A stretch of DNA of 64,000 nt, taken from positions 687,037,877-687,101,876 of the forward strand of contig CM068368.1 in the NCBI GenBank assembly GCA_034769895.1, written 5' to 3'. Origin of the DNA: Magicicada septendecula. Lineage: Eukaryota > Arthropoda > Insecta > Hemiptera > Cicadidae. The position numbers were made by a program, and so were the translations under genes. Position 1 is the stretch's first letter. Every line of letters begins with the position of its first letter. Shown here one piece after another: positions 35,585-47,481 of the stretch. The notes below the pieces were generated by a model, which was not told the origin of the DNA, did not search any database, and saw nothing but the letters and a program-made list of their open reading frames with translations.

Positions 35585-36328
35585 CGCGTTATTTTTGGCC
35601 TCATTCATGTTTATTTTCTTACATTTGCACGGTTTTTAAATGGAAAGTGCCGAACCCATACCAACATAACGCATGCAAGCCGAAAAAGTGTCCAGCGTGG
35701 ATAGCGATTTCCTTCCTGTGGATCGCTGGGCAGTGTAACTGCACGTGTTTACAGAGGAACGATTCATAGACAGACTTCTCGTCTTTAGGGAATATTTAGG
35801 TAATATTTCATTTCGAAAATGATTTTAAATATAAATCTTAGAATATGGAAGTCATGTATGGTTCTCCATACCGATATTTTCGAAATGTGTGTGTGTGATT
35901 TTTTCAATGGCGATCGATAACTGCCGCAAATTCGAACAAAATCAAATAATTTTTTGCATACGTCCCTGAAATGAGGAGTACTCAAGGCCTATTGATTATG
36001 GTCAAGATCGGTAAAGGGGTAAGGGTAGTTTACCTGCAACGTTTTATGTTTTAACAACAGTAAAGTACTTAATTTTTGATAAATAAAGTATCCTGAAAAG
36101 AAGGTCATAATAATCCACTGTATAAACGTAGAAGAAATATCTATAAATGAAAAAGCTAGTTGAAGGGGGTGGGGGTAATTTTCTATAAATGAAAATGATA
36201 GTTGAAGGGGGAGGGGATAATTTTTATTTATGTTATGTGTACTACGTTATCGGCAACAAATAAGTAGTTTGTTGTTAAAATTCCTTCACGGGCTGTTTGG
36301 CCGTGGTCCAATGTTTTCTACAAAACCA

Positions 36329-36363
36329 GACGTTTCGGCAGTGCTATGGACTGCCATCATCAG
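36329..36363 (-). ncRNA. Hammerhead ribozyme core, tandem copy 1
   Basis: On the minus strand: CTGATGA, T, stem II GGCAGT/ACTGCC (perfect 6 bp) around a CCATAGC loop, then GAAACGTC. Stem I next to the core is short (TCA paired with TGG, including a wobble). The ACGT stem III is the minimal loopless form. Confidence 0.75.
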
Positions 36364-36901
36364 TGAAAATCGAGTGCGCTAACGTGAGGTGGCATACGTT
36401 AGTGACCACAGTACTTTGGTTAAGGCTAAAGAAAGAAGTAGTTTCTATGGTAATATTTCATTTCGAAAATGATTTTAAACACAAATCTTGGAACATGGAC
36501 GTCACGTATGGTTCTCCATAACGATATTTTTCTATGGCGAACGATAACTGCCGAAAATTCAAACAGAATCAAATAATTTTTTGCATATGTGCCTATTGAT
36601 TTTGGTTAAGATCGTTTAAGGGGAAGTAGTTTACCTGGAACGTTTTATGTTGTAACAACAGTAAAGTACTTACTTTTGATAAATAAAGTATCCTGAAAAG
36701 AAGGCCATAATAATCCATGTAGAAAGGTAGATGAAAATCTATAAATGAAAAGGGTAGTTAAAGGGGGAGGGGGTAATTTTCTATAAATGAAAATGATAGT
36801 TGAATGGGGAAGGGATAATTTTTATTTGTCATGTGTACTACGTTATCAGTTAAAATTCCTTCCGGGCTGTTTGGCGTCGTCCAATGTTTTCTACAAAACC
36901 A

Positions 36902-36936
36902 GACGTTTCGGCGGTGCTATCGACTGCCATCATCAG
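36902..36936 (-). ncRNA. Hammerhead ribozyme core, tandem copy 2
   Basis: Same layout as the core at 36329. Stem II GGCAGT/ACCGCC has one mismatch. CTGATGA and GAAACGTC are intact. Confidence 0.7.
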
Positions 36937-37112
36937 TGAAAATCGAGTGCGCTAACGTGAGGTGGTATACGTTAGACCACAGTACTGTGGTTAAGGCTGA
37001 AGAAAGAAGTAGTGTCTATGGAAATATTTCATTTCGAAAATGACTTTAAATATGAATCTTAGAGCATGGAAGTCATGTATGGTTCTCCATACCGATATTT
37101 TTTACAACTACC

Positions 37113-37480
37113 GCCACCATGTTAGATTCCACTACGCGCGCGCTTTCTAAGCATTTAAGGAACGTTACCCACGCTTACGAAACACAAACACGCATCCAAA
37201 GGTTTGGACTAGGCCTACACACGCCTCGTCGTTTAAATTCCAAACTCAGACGACAGTAGCATATTTATGAACCACCTATTTTCCAGTATTCCAAAATCTT
37301 GGTGATAATCAGGAAAAAGAAAAATTCAAAATTCTGTGAACTTATTTTTTTCTTCTAAAATTATGTAACATAATAATAACGCAATTGAAAAGTTTAACAA
37401 AAACAATACTACAAATAAAATATTAGCCTATTATTAATAATAAAACTTTTGAAATGAATATATTTTATTTTGTAAATTAC
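37113..37480. other. No recognisable gene
   Basis: Unremarkable sequence. An AT-rich stretch follows 37310. Confidence 0.4.
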
Positions 37481-37492
37481 ATAGGCCTATGT

Positions 37493-37540
37493 TTGGATAG
37501 TAACCCAACGATCATCATCAGATATAAATCAATAAATTCA
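37493..37540 (-). mobile_element. Decayed Penelope-like terminal fragment (second family)
   Basis: On the minus strand ATATCTGATGATGATCGTTGG resembles the palindrome arms at 8142-8190, including the neighbouring AAATCAATAAATTC. The base triplet after stem II reads CAAA instead of GAAA, so the ribozyme core is broken. Confidence 0.4.
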
Positions 37541-37677
37541 AATTTTTTTAAATGAATTGTTCAAAACAGCTATTTTATGTGTAGACTAAATTTAATGTTT
37601 TTATTATATGTGTAGGCTATATAAAATATGTTATATAATTAATTGTAATATATATAGGCCTAATATAAATTCTTAAA

Positions 37678-37852
37678 TTCGTAGTGACCGTCAATCAATG
37701 AATTTTTCAGTGAAGGGTTTGTGATTGTTGTGTGTTTGACGTCAGCAACAATTGTCCTGATGATGACAATAAACAGTGTCGAAACGTCGACACAAATAAT
37801 TTAAAACTTGTGTTATAATTTTTGACCAATCCTGACAAACCTTTCACTGAAA
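37678..37852 (+). mobile_element. Foldback Penelope-like terminal fragment
   Basis: The first 47 bp (37678-37724) are identical to 38115-38161, the outer end of the Penelope-like element nearby. TTTCAGTGAAGGGTTTGTGA on the left is mirrored by TGACAAACCTTTCACTGAAA at 37833-37852. A hammerhead core lies between. This is an inverted, truncated insertion of the same family. Confidence 0.7.
37757..37788 (+). ncRNA. Hammerhead ribozyme core, foldback fragment
   Basis: CTGATGA, T, stem II GACA/TGTC, then GAAACGTC. Stem I beside the core has four pairs (TGTC before CTGATGA with GACA after the cleavage triplet GTC). It is one of the best-formed cores in the window. Confidence 0.72.
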
Positions 37853-38202
37853 GAAAAAAATAATATAAATATTTATTATTTTATTAAATTAGTAATTTTG
37901 AAAATATTATCATTTTTTGTATTAATCTGAATTTGTTCTGCTATTAATTTATTACTTATTTTATGTTTAAATATTTATAAATTTTCCCATAAGATTCATT
38001 TTTGTACCTTTGGAAATGTGTTAGTTTTTTATTGAGTGTGTAGCTAAATGTGATTGATATATATCTGGTTTTAATATGAATTATGGTGTTGTATATTTCT
38101 TTTAAACCCTTAACTTCGTAGTGACCGTCAATCAATGAATTTTTCAGTGAAGGGTTTGTGAGGATCGGTCAAAAATAACACATATTTTAACTTATTTGTG
38201 TC

Positions 38203-38234
38203 GACATTTCGACAATGTTTATTGTCATCATCAG
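38203..38234 (-). ncRNA. Hammerhead ribozyme core in Penelope-like 3' end
   Basis: Minus strand: CTGATGA, T, stem II GACAAT/ATTGTC (perfect 6 bp, AAAC loop), then GAAATGTC. Consensus GAAACGTC has C where this copy has T, which would break the 2-bp stem III. Stem I has three pairs (GTC/GAC). Confidence 0.6.
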
Positions 38235-38348
38235 GACCTGTGTATGAATACAAAAGAAATGTCAAACAAAACAGAACAATTATTTGTGTGAACGTGTTCG
38301 TGTATGTGAGTGCGTGTGCGCACACGCGTGTGAGTGCGTATTTATGTA

Positions 38349-39135
38349 TCATTGTGTTAATATTTTGTTTTTCTGTGTTTTGTTACTGAAAGAACTATTT
38401 AGCATTTTTTTATTAATTTTTATTACTATGTTATCAATAATTTTTGGGTTATATCCATTTTGTATAGCAATATCATATATAATTTTCTTTTCTTTTTGTA
38501 TTTTAAACTTATTTAAAGGAATATTATTCATTCTATATATCATAGAATTGAATGCAGCATATTTGTATTGGGGAGGATGAACTGAATTTTTGGAATTATT
38601 AAGAAGTTTGAGTTGGTTTTCTGAATATACTGTATTCAAATTTATTATAGTTATTTATAATAATAATATCTAAAAAATTTAATTTATTATTAGTTTCATG
38701 TTCTATAGTAAATTTAATATTTTTAAAGAGATTATTAATTAAATTAATATTTTGATTAATGTTATTACCATTATTTTGAGATATGTAGAGTGTCATCTAC
38801 ATAGCTGTAATAATGACCTACAGGGTCTAGATTTTTAATACCGTAATATCATGTATTTTTATATCTAAAGGTTGTAAAAATATTTCTGTATTATTGCGGA
38901 AGTAGGAGCTCCCATTGCTAGTCCATCTATTTGTTGATAAATATTATTATTATATATAATTTTGGTTTACAATAGTATTTAAAATGTTGGTTATTTGTTT
39001 TATATATCGAGTATTATTATTATTATTGAGATTATTATTAATAATTTCAATTGTTTCTTTAATTGGAATATTTTTATACATGTTAGATATATCGAAAGAA
39101 AATAATTTTGTATTTTTATCAGTTTTCATTTTGAA
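38349..39135 (-). pseudogene. Penelope-like reverse transcriptase, partial and frameshifted
   Basis: In order on the minus strand: LFSFDISNMYKNIPIKETI (palm motif with SFD), YQQIDGLAMGAPTSAII (38901-38945), then YSYVDDTLHIS with the catalytic YVDD at 38792-38803. After a frame change come FTIEHETNNKLNFLDIIII and EYSIFRKPTQTS, then a linker-like region (MNNIPLNKFKIQKEKK) ending near 38349. These motif combinations are diagnostic for Penelope-like reverse transcriptases, which are related to telomerase. The N-terminus is missing and stops occur after NQNYI and within the post-GAPTS segment. Confidence 0.85.
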
Positions 39136-39150
39136 AGAAATTTTAATTTA

Positions 39151-39792
39151 AATATGAATATAATTAAAAGTAATACTAACAGAATATTCTGGAATTAAAT
39201 TATTCAAGAGTAAGTGCGCTTTGAAACATTTAATGCTGTAATATAACGCAATAATAAACGGTTGGTCATTTAAACCTGTGTACGGCGCACCTATATAGAG
39301 GAATGCTGACGACGATACTTCCGATACGTACACTCCAAACCTTATCTGTCACCACACTGTTCACTGTTCATTTATCACCGACTACTTAGGAGAATATAAA
39401 CTGATGTCTCGTTATAGTAAAACAAATAACATAAGTTTTACCCAGTACTGTCAGTCCACGTACATCGTAACGTTATCTTCTTTTCCCCGAGAAACGTCTC
39501 GCACGTGACATTACTGAAAAACATATCGAAGTCGACAGTAAAATATTACAAAATACTAATAATAATACCTTACACTATCAAATTCTGTGTATTCTCAAAG
39601 CTCACGTCTAGTAGTAGCTCCATCGGCGCTCATCTTACACAGTTGAATATTAACCGGTTTCTAAACATTCATTTTATTACATCCTGCTCGTAACATAGGT
39701 ATTCTAAATTAGTATATGGAAGACACTACGGGTATCTGCAAGTACTGCGGTACTTCACATATGTTTTCATTACCGTAACTGTCGAAACGTTA
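39151..39792. other. No recognisable gene
   Basis: No repeat or protein similarity recognised. Confidence 0.4.
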
Positions 39793-39800
39793 TTCTAAAG
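39793..39800. repeat. Probable left target duplication
   Basis: TTCTAAAG, compared with TTTTAAAG at 40792-40799 (7 of 8). Confidence 0.5.
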
Positions 39801-40791
39801 CGGTGGTTCGGACCCGCGTACCACTTTGGTCTTCCGCGTTCATTTCGAGTACCACCGGAGCTTAAAGAAACGTTATTGGGGGTTTCTCAATAAAAACCTT
39901 GATACAACATGAATAGTATACCTTATTATTCCTTGTTATGTATAATTATTTAAATCTAATACATAGAATTTACAAAACGGGAACTGATTTATAAAATTAA
40001 TTTCCGGTTGGTTCTATGCTAAAATAAAGTATAAAGTTTTCAAAAAAAAAAAGAGTTGATTACTTTCATTACAGATTTTCTTGTTAGTACTGGAAAATAA
40101 CAACATATTAAAGACAGAATAATGTATGTGAAACTTGCTGCTTATTTTGTATCAGAGAGTTAATGTCAGGTTATATTAATATTATTTTTAACCTTCAGTC
40201 ACACTCAATAGACATCCAGGTAGATTCTAGTGAAATATTACAGGAAATGGTTTTAAATCATGTCCGATGAATATTTATTGCTGTTTCGAACATACAGATT
40301 TGCTTTGTCAACCTATTGTCGTCCATTCTATACAAATGTCCAAAAAACAATAGTCTTCTTCTGATCATGGTTTCTGTTATATTTTCTATACTTTGATATA
40401 TTTCATTATTACTTCTTAATTTCCAACCTTCAGAAGTTTTTCGTGGCCTAATATTTTCCTAATAATTCGTCTTTCCAATATTTCTAGTTTGTCTAAATTA
40501 TAATTCAGCGCTAGACATTCACTTGCATATAGGCATTCTGGCTTCACTACTGTACTGTAATTCCTTATTTTCGCATTTTTAGATATGCACTTTTTATTGT
40601 AAATATCTTTAGTTATACCATATGCCCTTTCCATCTTATGAATCCTTCTTCTATAGCAGATTTTTCTAAGCCATTCTCTTGAATTATTTCTCTTAGATTA
40701 TACATTTTTATTTCACCTAGAACATACATTTTTATTTATTTACTTTTTTACTAGCTAGGTCTCATTGGGTACCACCGGTTGGGAACCACTG
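39801..40791. mobile_element. Non-autonomous hAT-like transposon
   Basis: The left end is CGGTGGTTCGGACCCGCGTA. The right end on the minus strand is CAGTGGTTCCCAACCGGTGG. Both continue with GTACCAC/GGTACC-like words, so inverted ends of about 25 bp are present. An 8-bp near-match flanks both sides. CAGTGGTTCCCAACC is a common hAT-type terminus. The interior holds a LINE reverse transcriptase fragment on the minus strand and no transposase. Confidence 0.65.
40416..40634 (-). pseudogene. LINE reverse transcriptase C-terminal fragment
   Basis: A 72-residue open frame with IRNYSTVVKPECLYASECL and LEILERRIIRKILG, the stretch that follows the polymerase domain in RTE/jockey-like LINEs. It sits inside the hAT-like element, so it is either an insertion into it or captured sequence. 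No catalytic core is present. Confidence 0.75.
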
Positions 40792-40799
40792 TTTTAAAG

Positions 40800-43700
40800 T
40801 ATAACCATAGTATGAAGTCTCACGTGTTAACAACAAATGAACACCAGGTAAAAATGTCTTGTTGTATCGTAGTAGAATAAGCATACGCGAAGACTCGTAT
40901 ATTGATTATAGTGTGTTGTCTACTTTAAGCACTACTCGTCCGTGACCTGCCACTACATTTTATACGAAGAACCCCTAAAGAAGCCACGTGTATAAGAAAC
41001 GTGATTTGGTACACCATTAACGTTCGTTCGTTATACTATATTGCGATTTTTTTATATTATCTCAAACTGACAGAGACCTTCAGAATGGAACAGAATAAAA
41101 TGGACGTAACGAATTGTGTTTGTTGATGTCGGAAATACCTGATGTGAACTGCCTACCGACGTGATGTATGGTCAGCAGTCCATCTTCCGGTGATACGACT
41201 TGCGACAGCTGAAAAACCTGCAGAACCGGTTGGTGTCTGGTCTATCAGACTGGAGATTCTGCATCAAGAATGCGCTTCGTCTTGAGAAACCTTGCTATGA
41301 ATATGACGGCGAACGTGGGGTACAGGAAGTGGGGCAAACGTGATATATGCTTACGTACTTACATACGTACAAGAGACAGTAATAACATCAATACTAACGA
41401 AATCTCGGGCAGATTCCAAATGAAAACTAATTCAAGAAACACTACCCTCAACAGTGGATGTAAGACATTCATTTAGACTTCAATTATACGTAAAAGCGGT
41501 ATCGTAATGAACACACTGTCACCGTAATAACCTCCTCTGATGATTTCCTTGGTATGAATATGTAAACTGTACTGAGTAAAGACACGTATAAAAACACAAA
41601 TTACGCCTATCTATTTTTCGAATAAGTATTATTTAGACTTTAACAAATACTCCCATAAAAAATAAACTGGAAATTGAAAAAGTAGATCTCATGTTAGCTT
41701 TCAATTTAAAAACTGTTAGTACTTCCTGATTGTGGCCCTGGCATAGAATATAGTAATGTATACACGCATTTCAATACTATGTATGCAGTAAATATGAGAC
41801 AGTAGATCCGACTCATGCCGCATGTAATATGATGAAAGTGAAATTCCATACGGTTACTCATCACCACAACGCATCAGCTTCGTCAATATCCTGTACTTAT
41901 TTTGTCCTTCCACGGTCTCCACCTTCGATCATATGATCAATTTCGCATTGGTGTTTCGTCCTTCGTCAAGTGTTCTAATTTTTCACGTTACTTTGTAATC
42001 GTGTTATTATTTATCGTACTGTGAAGTAATTGAGTACGCGATACGGTAGAGAGTCGATTAACCAGAATGTCAATTATCCGGCGCACTTCTCAGAGGGACA
42101 GGAGTTCGTTCTAGGACCGTTTGAAAGGCGATCCGATCCACATCTGACTGCCAGCGTGCGTCGCTGGTTAATATTATACGGAAAGATTACTACGTATCAG
42201 ATGAACAAACGGAAGGTACTGCACACTTTCAGAAAAACTTTGTATGCCCTGCAGTCACCGTACATTTTGCTGAAGCTGATTCTACGATGGTACTAAAATT
42301 TCAGTCTAAGCACCATCAGTGGAAGAGGAAATAAGTACTGGTATCGGAAATGACAAGGTCGAAGGGTGAGAATACTGCTACACATTCCAATGTAGTGTCG
42401 TTGGAGTGTTACCACAGCGGCGATTAATGTGAAGCAAGTTGGAGACACATTACTTGGGCAGACAACAAACAAATGATGCCGTAGTAAACAAATTTTTCCA
42501 CTTAGATATTTAAGTGATTGGTATTTGGTTGCTAGTGCAGGAGTTAGCAATCTAAATCGAACCCATTCTGACAGTTATTTTAATACATTATTTTAATTAT
42601 TATGATACAAACTGTACTTTTTTTGAAGTACTGTAATTTGCACAAACCAATACATATAATATAGCCATAATATGAACTTACACCAGTAATTAATATGCAC
42701 AATGTATTCCTGTTAGACATATAGACTTAATAAAATATAATACACACAAGTGTAAATTTTACTTGTTAATACCCTTAACACGAAATACAATTTTTCTATT
42801 TCCATGCTATATTCTGATTATTTCTAAAATTTTTAACAAGTCTCATAAATAATATCTTTTAATGTTGCTGTTCAAGTGAGGATAATCGGTTATTTTGATT
42901 ACTACTGTATTCAGTTTTTCAAAATTTACCTTCACTCCCAGTCATTAGAGTATCGATTTAATCTTACCAAAACATATTCCAAGTCATAAACTTCTTGGCT
43001 GATAAAAGCTTCATCATACGCGCAACACTAATGGTTCAGGTTATGTCATATGGTATACGATGTCTTCCAATAGTCGTTTCTAATCTCTACAGGGCATTGA
43101 AACGAACTGCATCCCTGACTTGACATACAGTCGTCTCTTCCAATAATTACACTCCATAGCTCCTGGGGTGGGCAAGGTGTTAACTGAAGCGTAATGTCAG
43201 ACTCAACATCGTGGAGACTTTACCTCTGGAAACCAAACCCTTTACTGGTGACACTGTACCCAGGAATCGTAGTGGAAAATTCAACAAGTAGTCTACAGCT
43301 TTTATCATATATGCGACGACTTTATTGATATACAAAATAAATAAATACAATAAAAACCAAATTCAGCAAGTAAAGTGTTGGGTAAATCCAAATTGGGTTT
43401 TCAAAACGGGATACAATCTTGTTACTTTATCGTGGCCGATAATTTTGGCGAGAGGAGCACGGGCAGTGCCGTGTTTTTCGTCAGCATAGTCAGACACTCA
43501 TTGAGTCTCCCTCCTACGTCAGCTTTGCGCGCAGCTCTGAATCGGCCACCGTAAAATTAAGTGACTGTATACAGTTGCACATATGCATGTATACATGGGG
43601 GCAACCACGGTTCTGAGAAGACGGAGTTTTTACAGATTCTGAGGTAGTATACGATTTTTGTGAATAATGTTACAGAAATTACATTAAAAAACACGTTATT

Positions 43701-44690
43701 TTTTATTATTTTACTGAAATCATTTATCTATTTATTTGTTACGATGGTAAGCGTGGAGATATACTTTTATTATAAGGCTTACCTTTACAGGTATCTAAAA
43801 TTTAACAGTTTTGAAATAATAAAGCTGTTGTCTTACATTACAATATAAATAAAATAAATGATACTACAAACCTGAGACAAATTTTCCCGTCTTCTAGTCT
43901 TACAAGTCTTACAAGTTTTGTACCAATTCTCGTTTTTGTTTTACTTTATCTTAGTGAGTACGTGTACCAGCAAATGGAATTGAATCAGTCAACCCGTTTG
44001 ACCACAACAATGAATAAAGAATTTTCATAAAATGGCCACTATAGATCCTCATAAACAAACTGTTCAAAATCGCGATACGGGACGCATAAGTACATGTCTG
44101 GCAACAAATTTTGTTGAAGTTAGCATACAAATCACTAACGTGTAAAACCCTTATAAACCGCGTTCCGGACGCAGGCTTCGTGCTTAGCTTAAACTATATA
44201 GCCTACTCAACATCTGACAAGTTTTAAGATTGTAATTGTTGATTTCGAAAAAAAATATTAAATACGGATCGCAAACCACACACAACAATAAGCGCACTTT
44301 TATAAAGTTTCGGATAGCAAGCATAAAATTTTAATATAGAAATGTTTAAGTTGGTGAAGAATTTATTTCAACTTACTGCACTACAAATATCGAAAACCTA
44401 TATATTTGACGAATAAACTGCGGGCCAAGTAAAAATTCGAAGGCTACCTCTTTCCTGCTCGCTAAGCGGATATAACTTCAAAATAAATAAATAAAAAATA
44501 AAACTTTGTATCATCCCTGAATCATCACACGACTGGAAACGATCTTATGAAGCGACTCGGTAGGCCTACTTCTCAGACAGCTACAGCGTACCGCAGTTAA
44601 ACACGTTCAACTCATATAACTAGTTAGCCTACTTATTTAATTCAACTTACGATTACGTTTACTGGCATGTTTTATTGATTTTTAAAAAAA
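40800..44690. other. No recognisable gene
   Basis: Nearly 4 kb without recognisable protein, repeat or RNA gene. The open frames present are short and unlike known families. Confidence 0.4.
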
Positions 44691-44701
44691 TTTCCTTGTT
44701 T

Positions 44702-44767
44702 CTCTATCTCTCCTCCGGGTCGGGGCAACCCTCCGTCCCTCTAAAAACCCTCCTAACTACGCCACTA
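44702..44767 (-). mobile_element. Terminal fragment of a DNA transposon
   Basis: On the minus strand it begins GTAGTGGCGTAGTTAGGAGG and runs into G-rich sequence, the usual look of CAGTGGCGTAG-type transposon ends. No opposite end was found. Confidence 0.35.
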
Positions 44768-46689
44768 CATATACGTAGCATAGCAATTGCCTATTTGTTG
44801 ACGATTCTATTACGTAATCAATTCTGTGATTTTAAATTTAAGACTATGAATACAAACACGCATTTATTCTTCAATTCAGTTATGATATAGTTCAGGAAGT
44901 GCCCGAAGTACATCAATACTGAAACAGTATTACAACAGCAGTTCACGACTTCGTAGAAACGGAACCGACGAACTCGACTGGAAGTATCGGATGTCGCAAA
45001 CGCTGCAACCATCCACTGTAACTGAATGCTCTATAGTACACGCACGCACACACGCACGAATACCGTGTGGGGATGCTTTATAACAGCAGTGGCATCGAGA
45101 CGCGTTGCTATAAGGAAATGGCAATCGAGATATACGTAATTTTATTGATTACACTGCTAATCAACAGCGAATATAGATCTGATAAAGTACTTCATCGCTA
45201 AAACCTGATTAACTGAACAGTCTGGTTACTGAACGTATATAAAAATTTGTAACACTTCATAAATACGCAACTCGTTCTACTGGTTTCCATGTTACATGCC
45301 GAAAAACACTTGTGAATATAATGTACCTACATAAGTGTCTCAATCCAGACGGCGCCACATACGATTTTTCTATCGTCTCGACCATAGAACCAGTTTCCGT
45401 TAACTAATTTAATGAAACCTCAGTTCATTTCATTGAAGAGTGAAGAGTAGTTCTTGACACGGTTAACATTATTTGTTATCACTTTGGTTACTAAACTTGG
45501 GGATCGACAAATAGCCCCTGTGTATTATAAATAAACATCACAATCTTCTACAACAGACACAATTCGCGGTATATCAGAGTCCAATGCGCTTTGTGGACAA
45601 CTTTCTCCTTAACGTTTAAGCGCCATACCTATTCGCAGTTGTTTCAATCTCTTTTTCTTTTGCTCCAAATTTCGTTTATAACAAAGGCCAGTAATTCCAA
45701 GATATTCCCAGTAAAGGATAGACAGAGAAGGTGATCATGGAAACATTCATTATTACGTCAATGAACTATTCATTACTGAACGAAAATTGTGATTATAAAA
45801 TCATAATCAGCATTCTTCAACTCAATTATAATCTTTTTGTTAAAACAAATAACATATTATACAGATACTAGCAAAAAAATTGTGTGTGTGCGCGCGAGGA
45901 GAGAGATACTTGAAAATATAGAAAACCTCACAAAGTCAACATCGTTCTTCGGTATCCTGCGAGTAAGACTGTAGAAGAATTTTGACAATTAAAAATTCTA
46001 CGAGTTTCCGCAAACAGAACCATTCAACTCGATGGATCCAACTGATCTTGAAACAAATTCCGATTCTAAAATCACAATTTACTTATACGTGAAATCGTTC
46101 ATAACGACATCCTGACGATATCCCTTTGATTTACAATTTCCTTTTAGTCCTGTTATTCATTACACACAGCGGGTAGCCACTTCTTTTCATTATCTGTCAT
46201 AGTTTTGCTTGGGAAAGGCTATAAGAGTATTTTAAAGTATCTAATTATAATTTACAATATAATAGGTAAAAACGATTAGGCCTACAGTCTTCGATTTCTT
46301 AAGCTCCTGCTGAACCTAACATTTCAAAAAGGCCTACTTTCTTACGCCGCACAGGGCGTAGCTATCGTGTAAACCTAACCTTACGTTGGCCGCAGCATTT
46401 CACAGACAGCGATCGATGCTCCAAACGGCAGCCGGCTACATCCTACTCGAGCAAGCAGTACGCAACGCAGATATCTGACCACAGTTGTCTTCAGGTTAGA
46501 GCTTACGATAGGTGTGTCTACGTACGAAAACCGTCGTTAACTATCGGCATCTCTGAACGCGGCGGATGCCTAACAAGCGGCTGTTGTACGTTTTTGTAGT
46601 TTTTTAACTGTATAGTAAAACCTCTCGAGTCGAGACCGACGGCTGCTAGGCTACTATGTAAATTATATAATACTATATCGTCGTCACTT
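44768..46689. other. No recognisable gene
   Basis: No convincing feature. The part from about 46300 to 46560 is less AT-rich and contains many CpG dinucleotides, but no exon can be supported. Confidence 0.4.
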
Positions 46690-46990
46690 CACGGTGTAGG
46701 CTTCCTGTTCTGTCTTCCCTGCAGCCAGGGCCTACTCACCGATCTTCTGCCAACTGGTTTGTAGTCTACAGCACGCTTTACTAGTCTCTGCTGGTCCATT
46801 CTGTAGAGGTGCTCCATCCACGCTGCTTTCGTTCTTCTGTCTTATCACTAATGGAGAATATACCCAGTTCGGCCCTTCATGTTCATTACGCATTTGATTC
46901 CTTAGACGATAACCATGCACGTGCTTTAAAAAATTCATTTTCAGCGGTTTGTATATGCTGATTTTCTTTCCCAGTTATCGTCTATGTTTC
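46690..46990 (-). pseudogene. Decayed LINE reverse transcriptase tail
   Basis: On the minus strand one frame gives ILTYASET then TITGKENQHIQTAENEF, and a second gives AAWMEHLYRMDQQRLVKRAV followed by DYKPVGRRSVSRP. These correspond to the Y(G/A)SETW, AEMRFLRR, HLxRM and GRR.GRP landmarks of the LINE C-terminus. Frameshifts separate them. There is no catalytic core. Confidence 0.6.
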
Positions 46991-47376
46991 ACTAGCATAT
47001 GTAAGAATATATAAATGTAGGCCTATATAAGTATCCAGGTCTACTTATTATTTTTATGCTTATGTTATATTCATTTGTTTAATGTTATTTTAGAGTGTGA
47101 TATCTTTTATTCAACACGATAGACAGTTATTTAACACGTAATTCTCATTGCGCACCTGAAGATGTCGAAACGTTGTGTTGGTTGCAATTATAAGATGGCA
47201 GAAATCCGAAGTAATACGCTTAGCAATAATTTCACACACCGGGTATTAATTTTAAGGTTCGTAATACCTACATACGACAACACAATTTTACGAGTCTATT
47301 AATATAAAAATAACTTACATTGACTCTACATCGATACAAAACGCTTAAATGGCTACGTACAAGTTACCAAGCTGCT
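46991..47376. other. No recognisable gene
   Basis: Contains CCTGAAGATGTCGAAACGTTG at 47156-47176, which looks like a hammerhead remnant lacking stem II. Otherwise nothing recognised. Confidence 0.4.
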
Positions 47377-47384
47377 TAAATACG
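47377..47384. repeat. Left 8-bp target duplication of hAT element
   Basis: TAAATACG, identical to 52037-52044. Confidence 0.85.
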
Positions 47385-47481
47385 TAGTGATGTGGGCCGG
47401 GTAAATACCCAGTGGGTAGGGTATTTAAAAATGGGTATTTACCCTTGACTCGGGTAAACACCCAAAATCAGGGTATTTATC
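47385..47481. repeat. 5' terminal and subterminal repeats of hAT element
   Basis: Repeated GGGTAAATACCC, GGGTATTTA and GGGTAAACACCC words in both orientations, mirrored near the 3' end by TAAATACCCGGGTATTT copies. Confidence 0.8.

Larger units (their letters stand above)
35801..37112. repeat. Retrozyme-like tandem repeat with a hammerhead core per full copy
   Basis: Copies start at TAATATTTCATTTCG near 35801 (650 bp), near 36451 (572 bp) and near 37022 (partial, about 90 bp). Shared blocks in order are GGTTCTCCATA, a ~160-bp unit of the kind at 34470-35285, GATAAATAAAGTATCCTGAA, two CTATAAATGAAAA blocks with G-rich tails, GTGTACTACGTTATC, and a minus-strand hammerhead core. The two cores are 573 bp apart. 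No protein is encoded. Tandem repeats with one type I hammerhead per monomer are the hallmark of metazoan retrozymes, but Penelope-like tandem copies are an alternative. Confidence 0.7.
38115..39150 (-). mobile_element. Penelope-like element, 5'-truncated, endonuclease missing
   Basis: It reads on the minus strand. The 5' end is lost near 39150 inside reverse transcriptase. Reverse transcriptase and linker text run to about 38350, then a short non-coding stretch, a hammerhead core at 38203-38234 and a terminal segment ending in GATTGACGGTCACTACGAA. The GIY-YIG endonuclease that normally follows the linker is absent. Gaps and frameshifts break the frame. The family matches the foldback pieces at 37678 and 14015. 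Confidence 0.8.

Noticed and set aside
47156..47185. CCTGAAGATGTCGAAACGTTG resembles a hammerhead core
   Set aside because: Only four bases lie between CTGAAGA and GAAAC, so there is no stem II. At most a deleted remnant.
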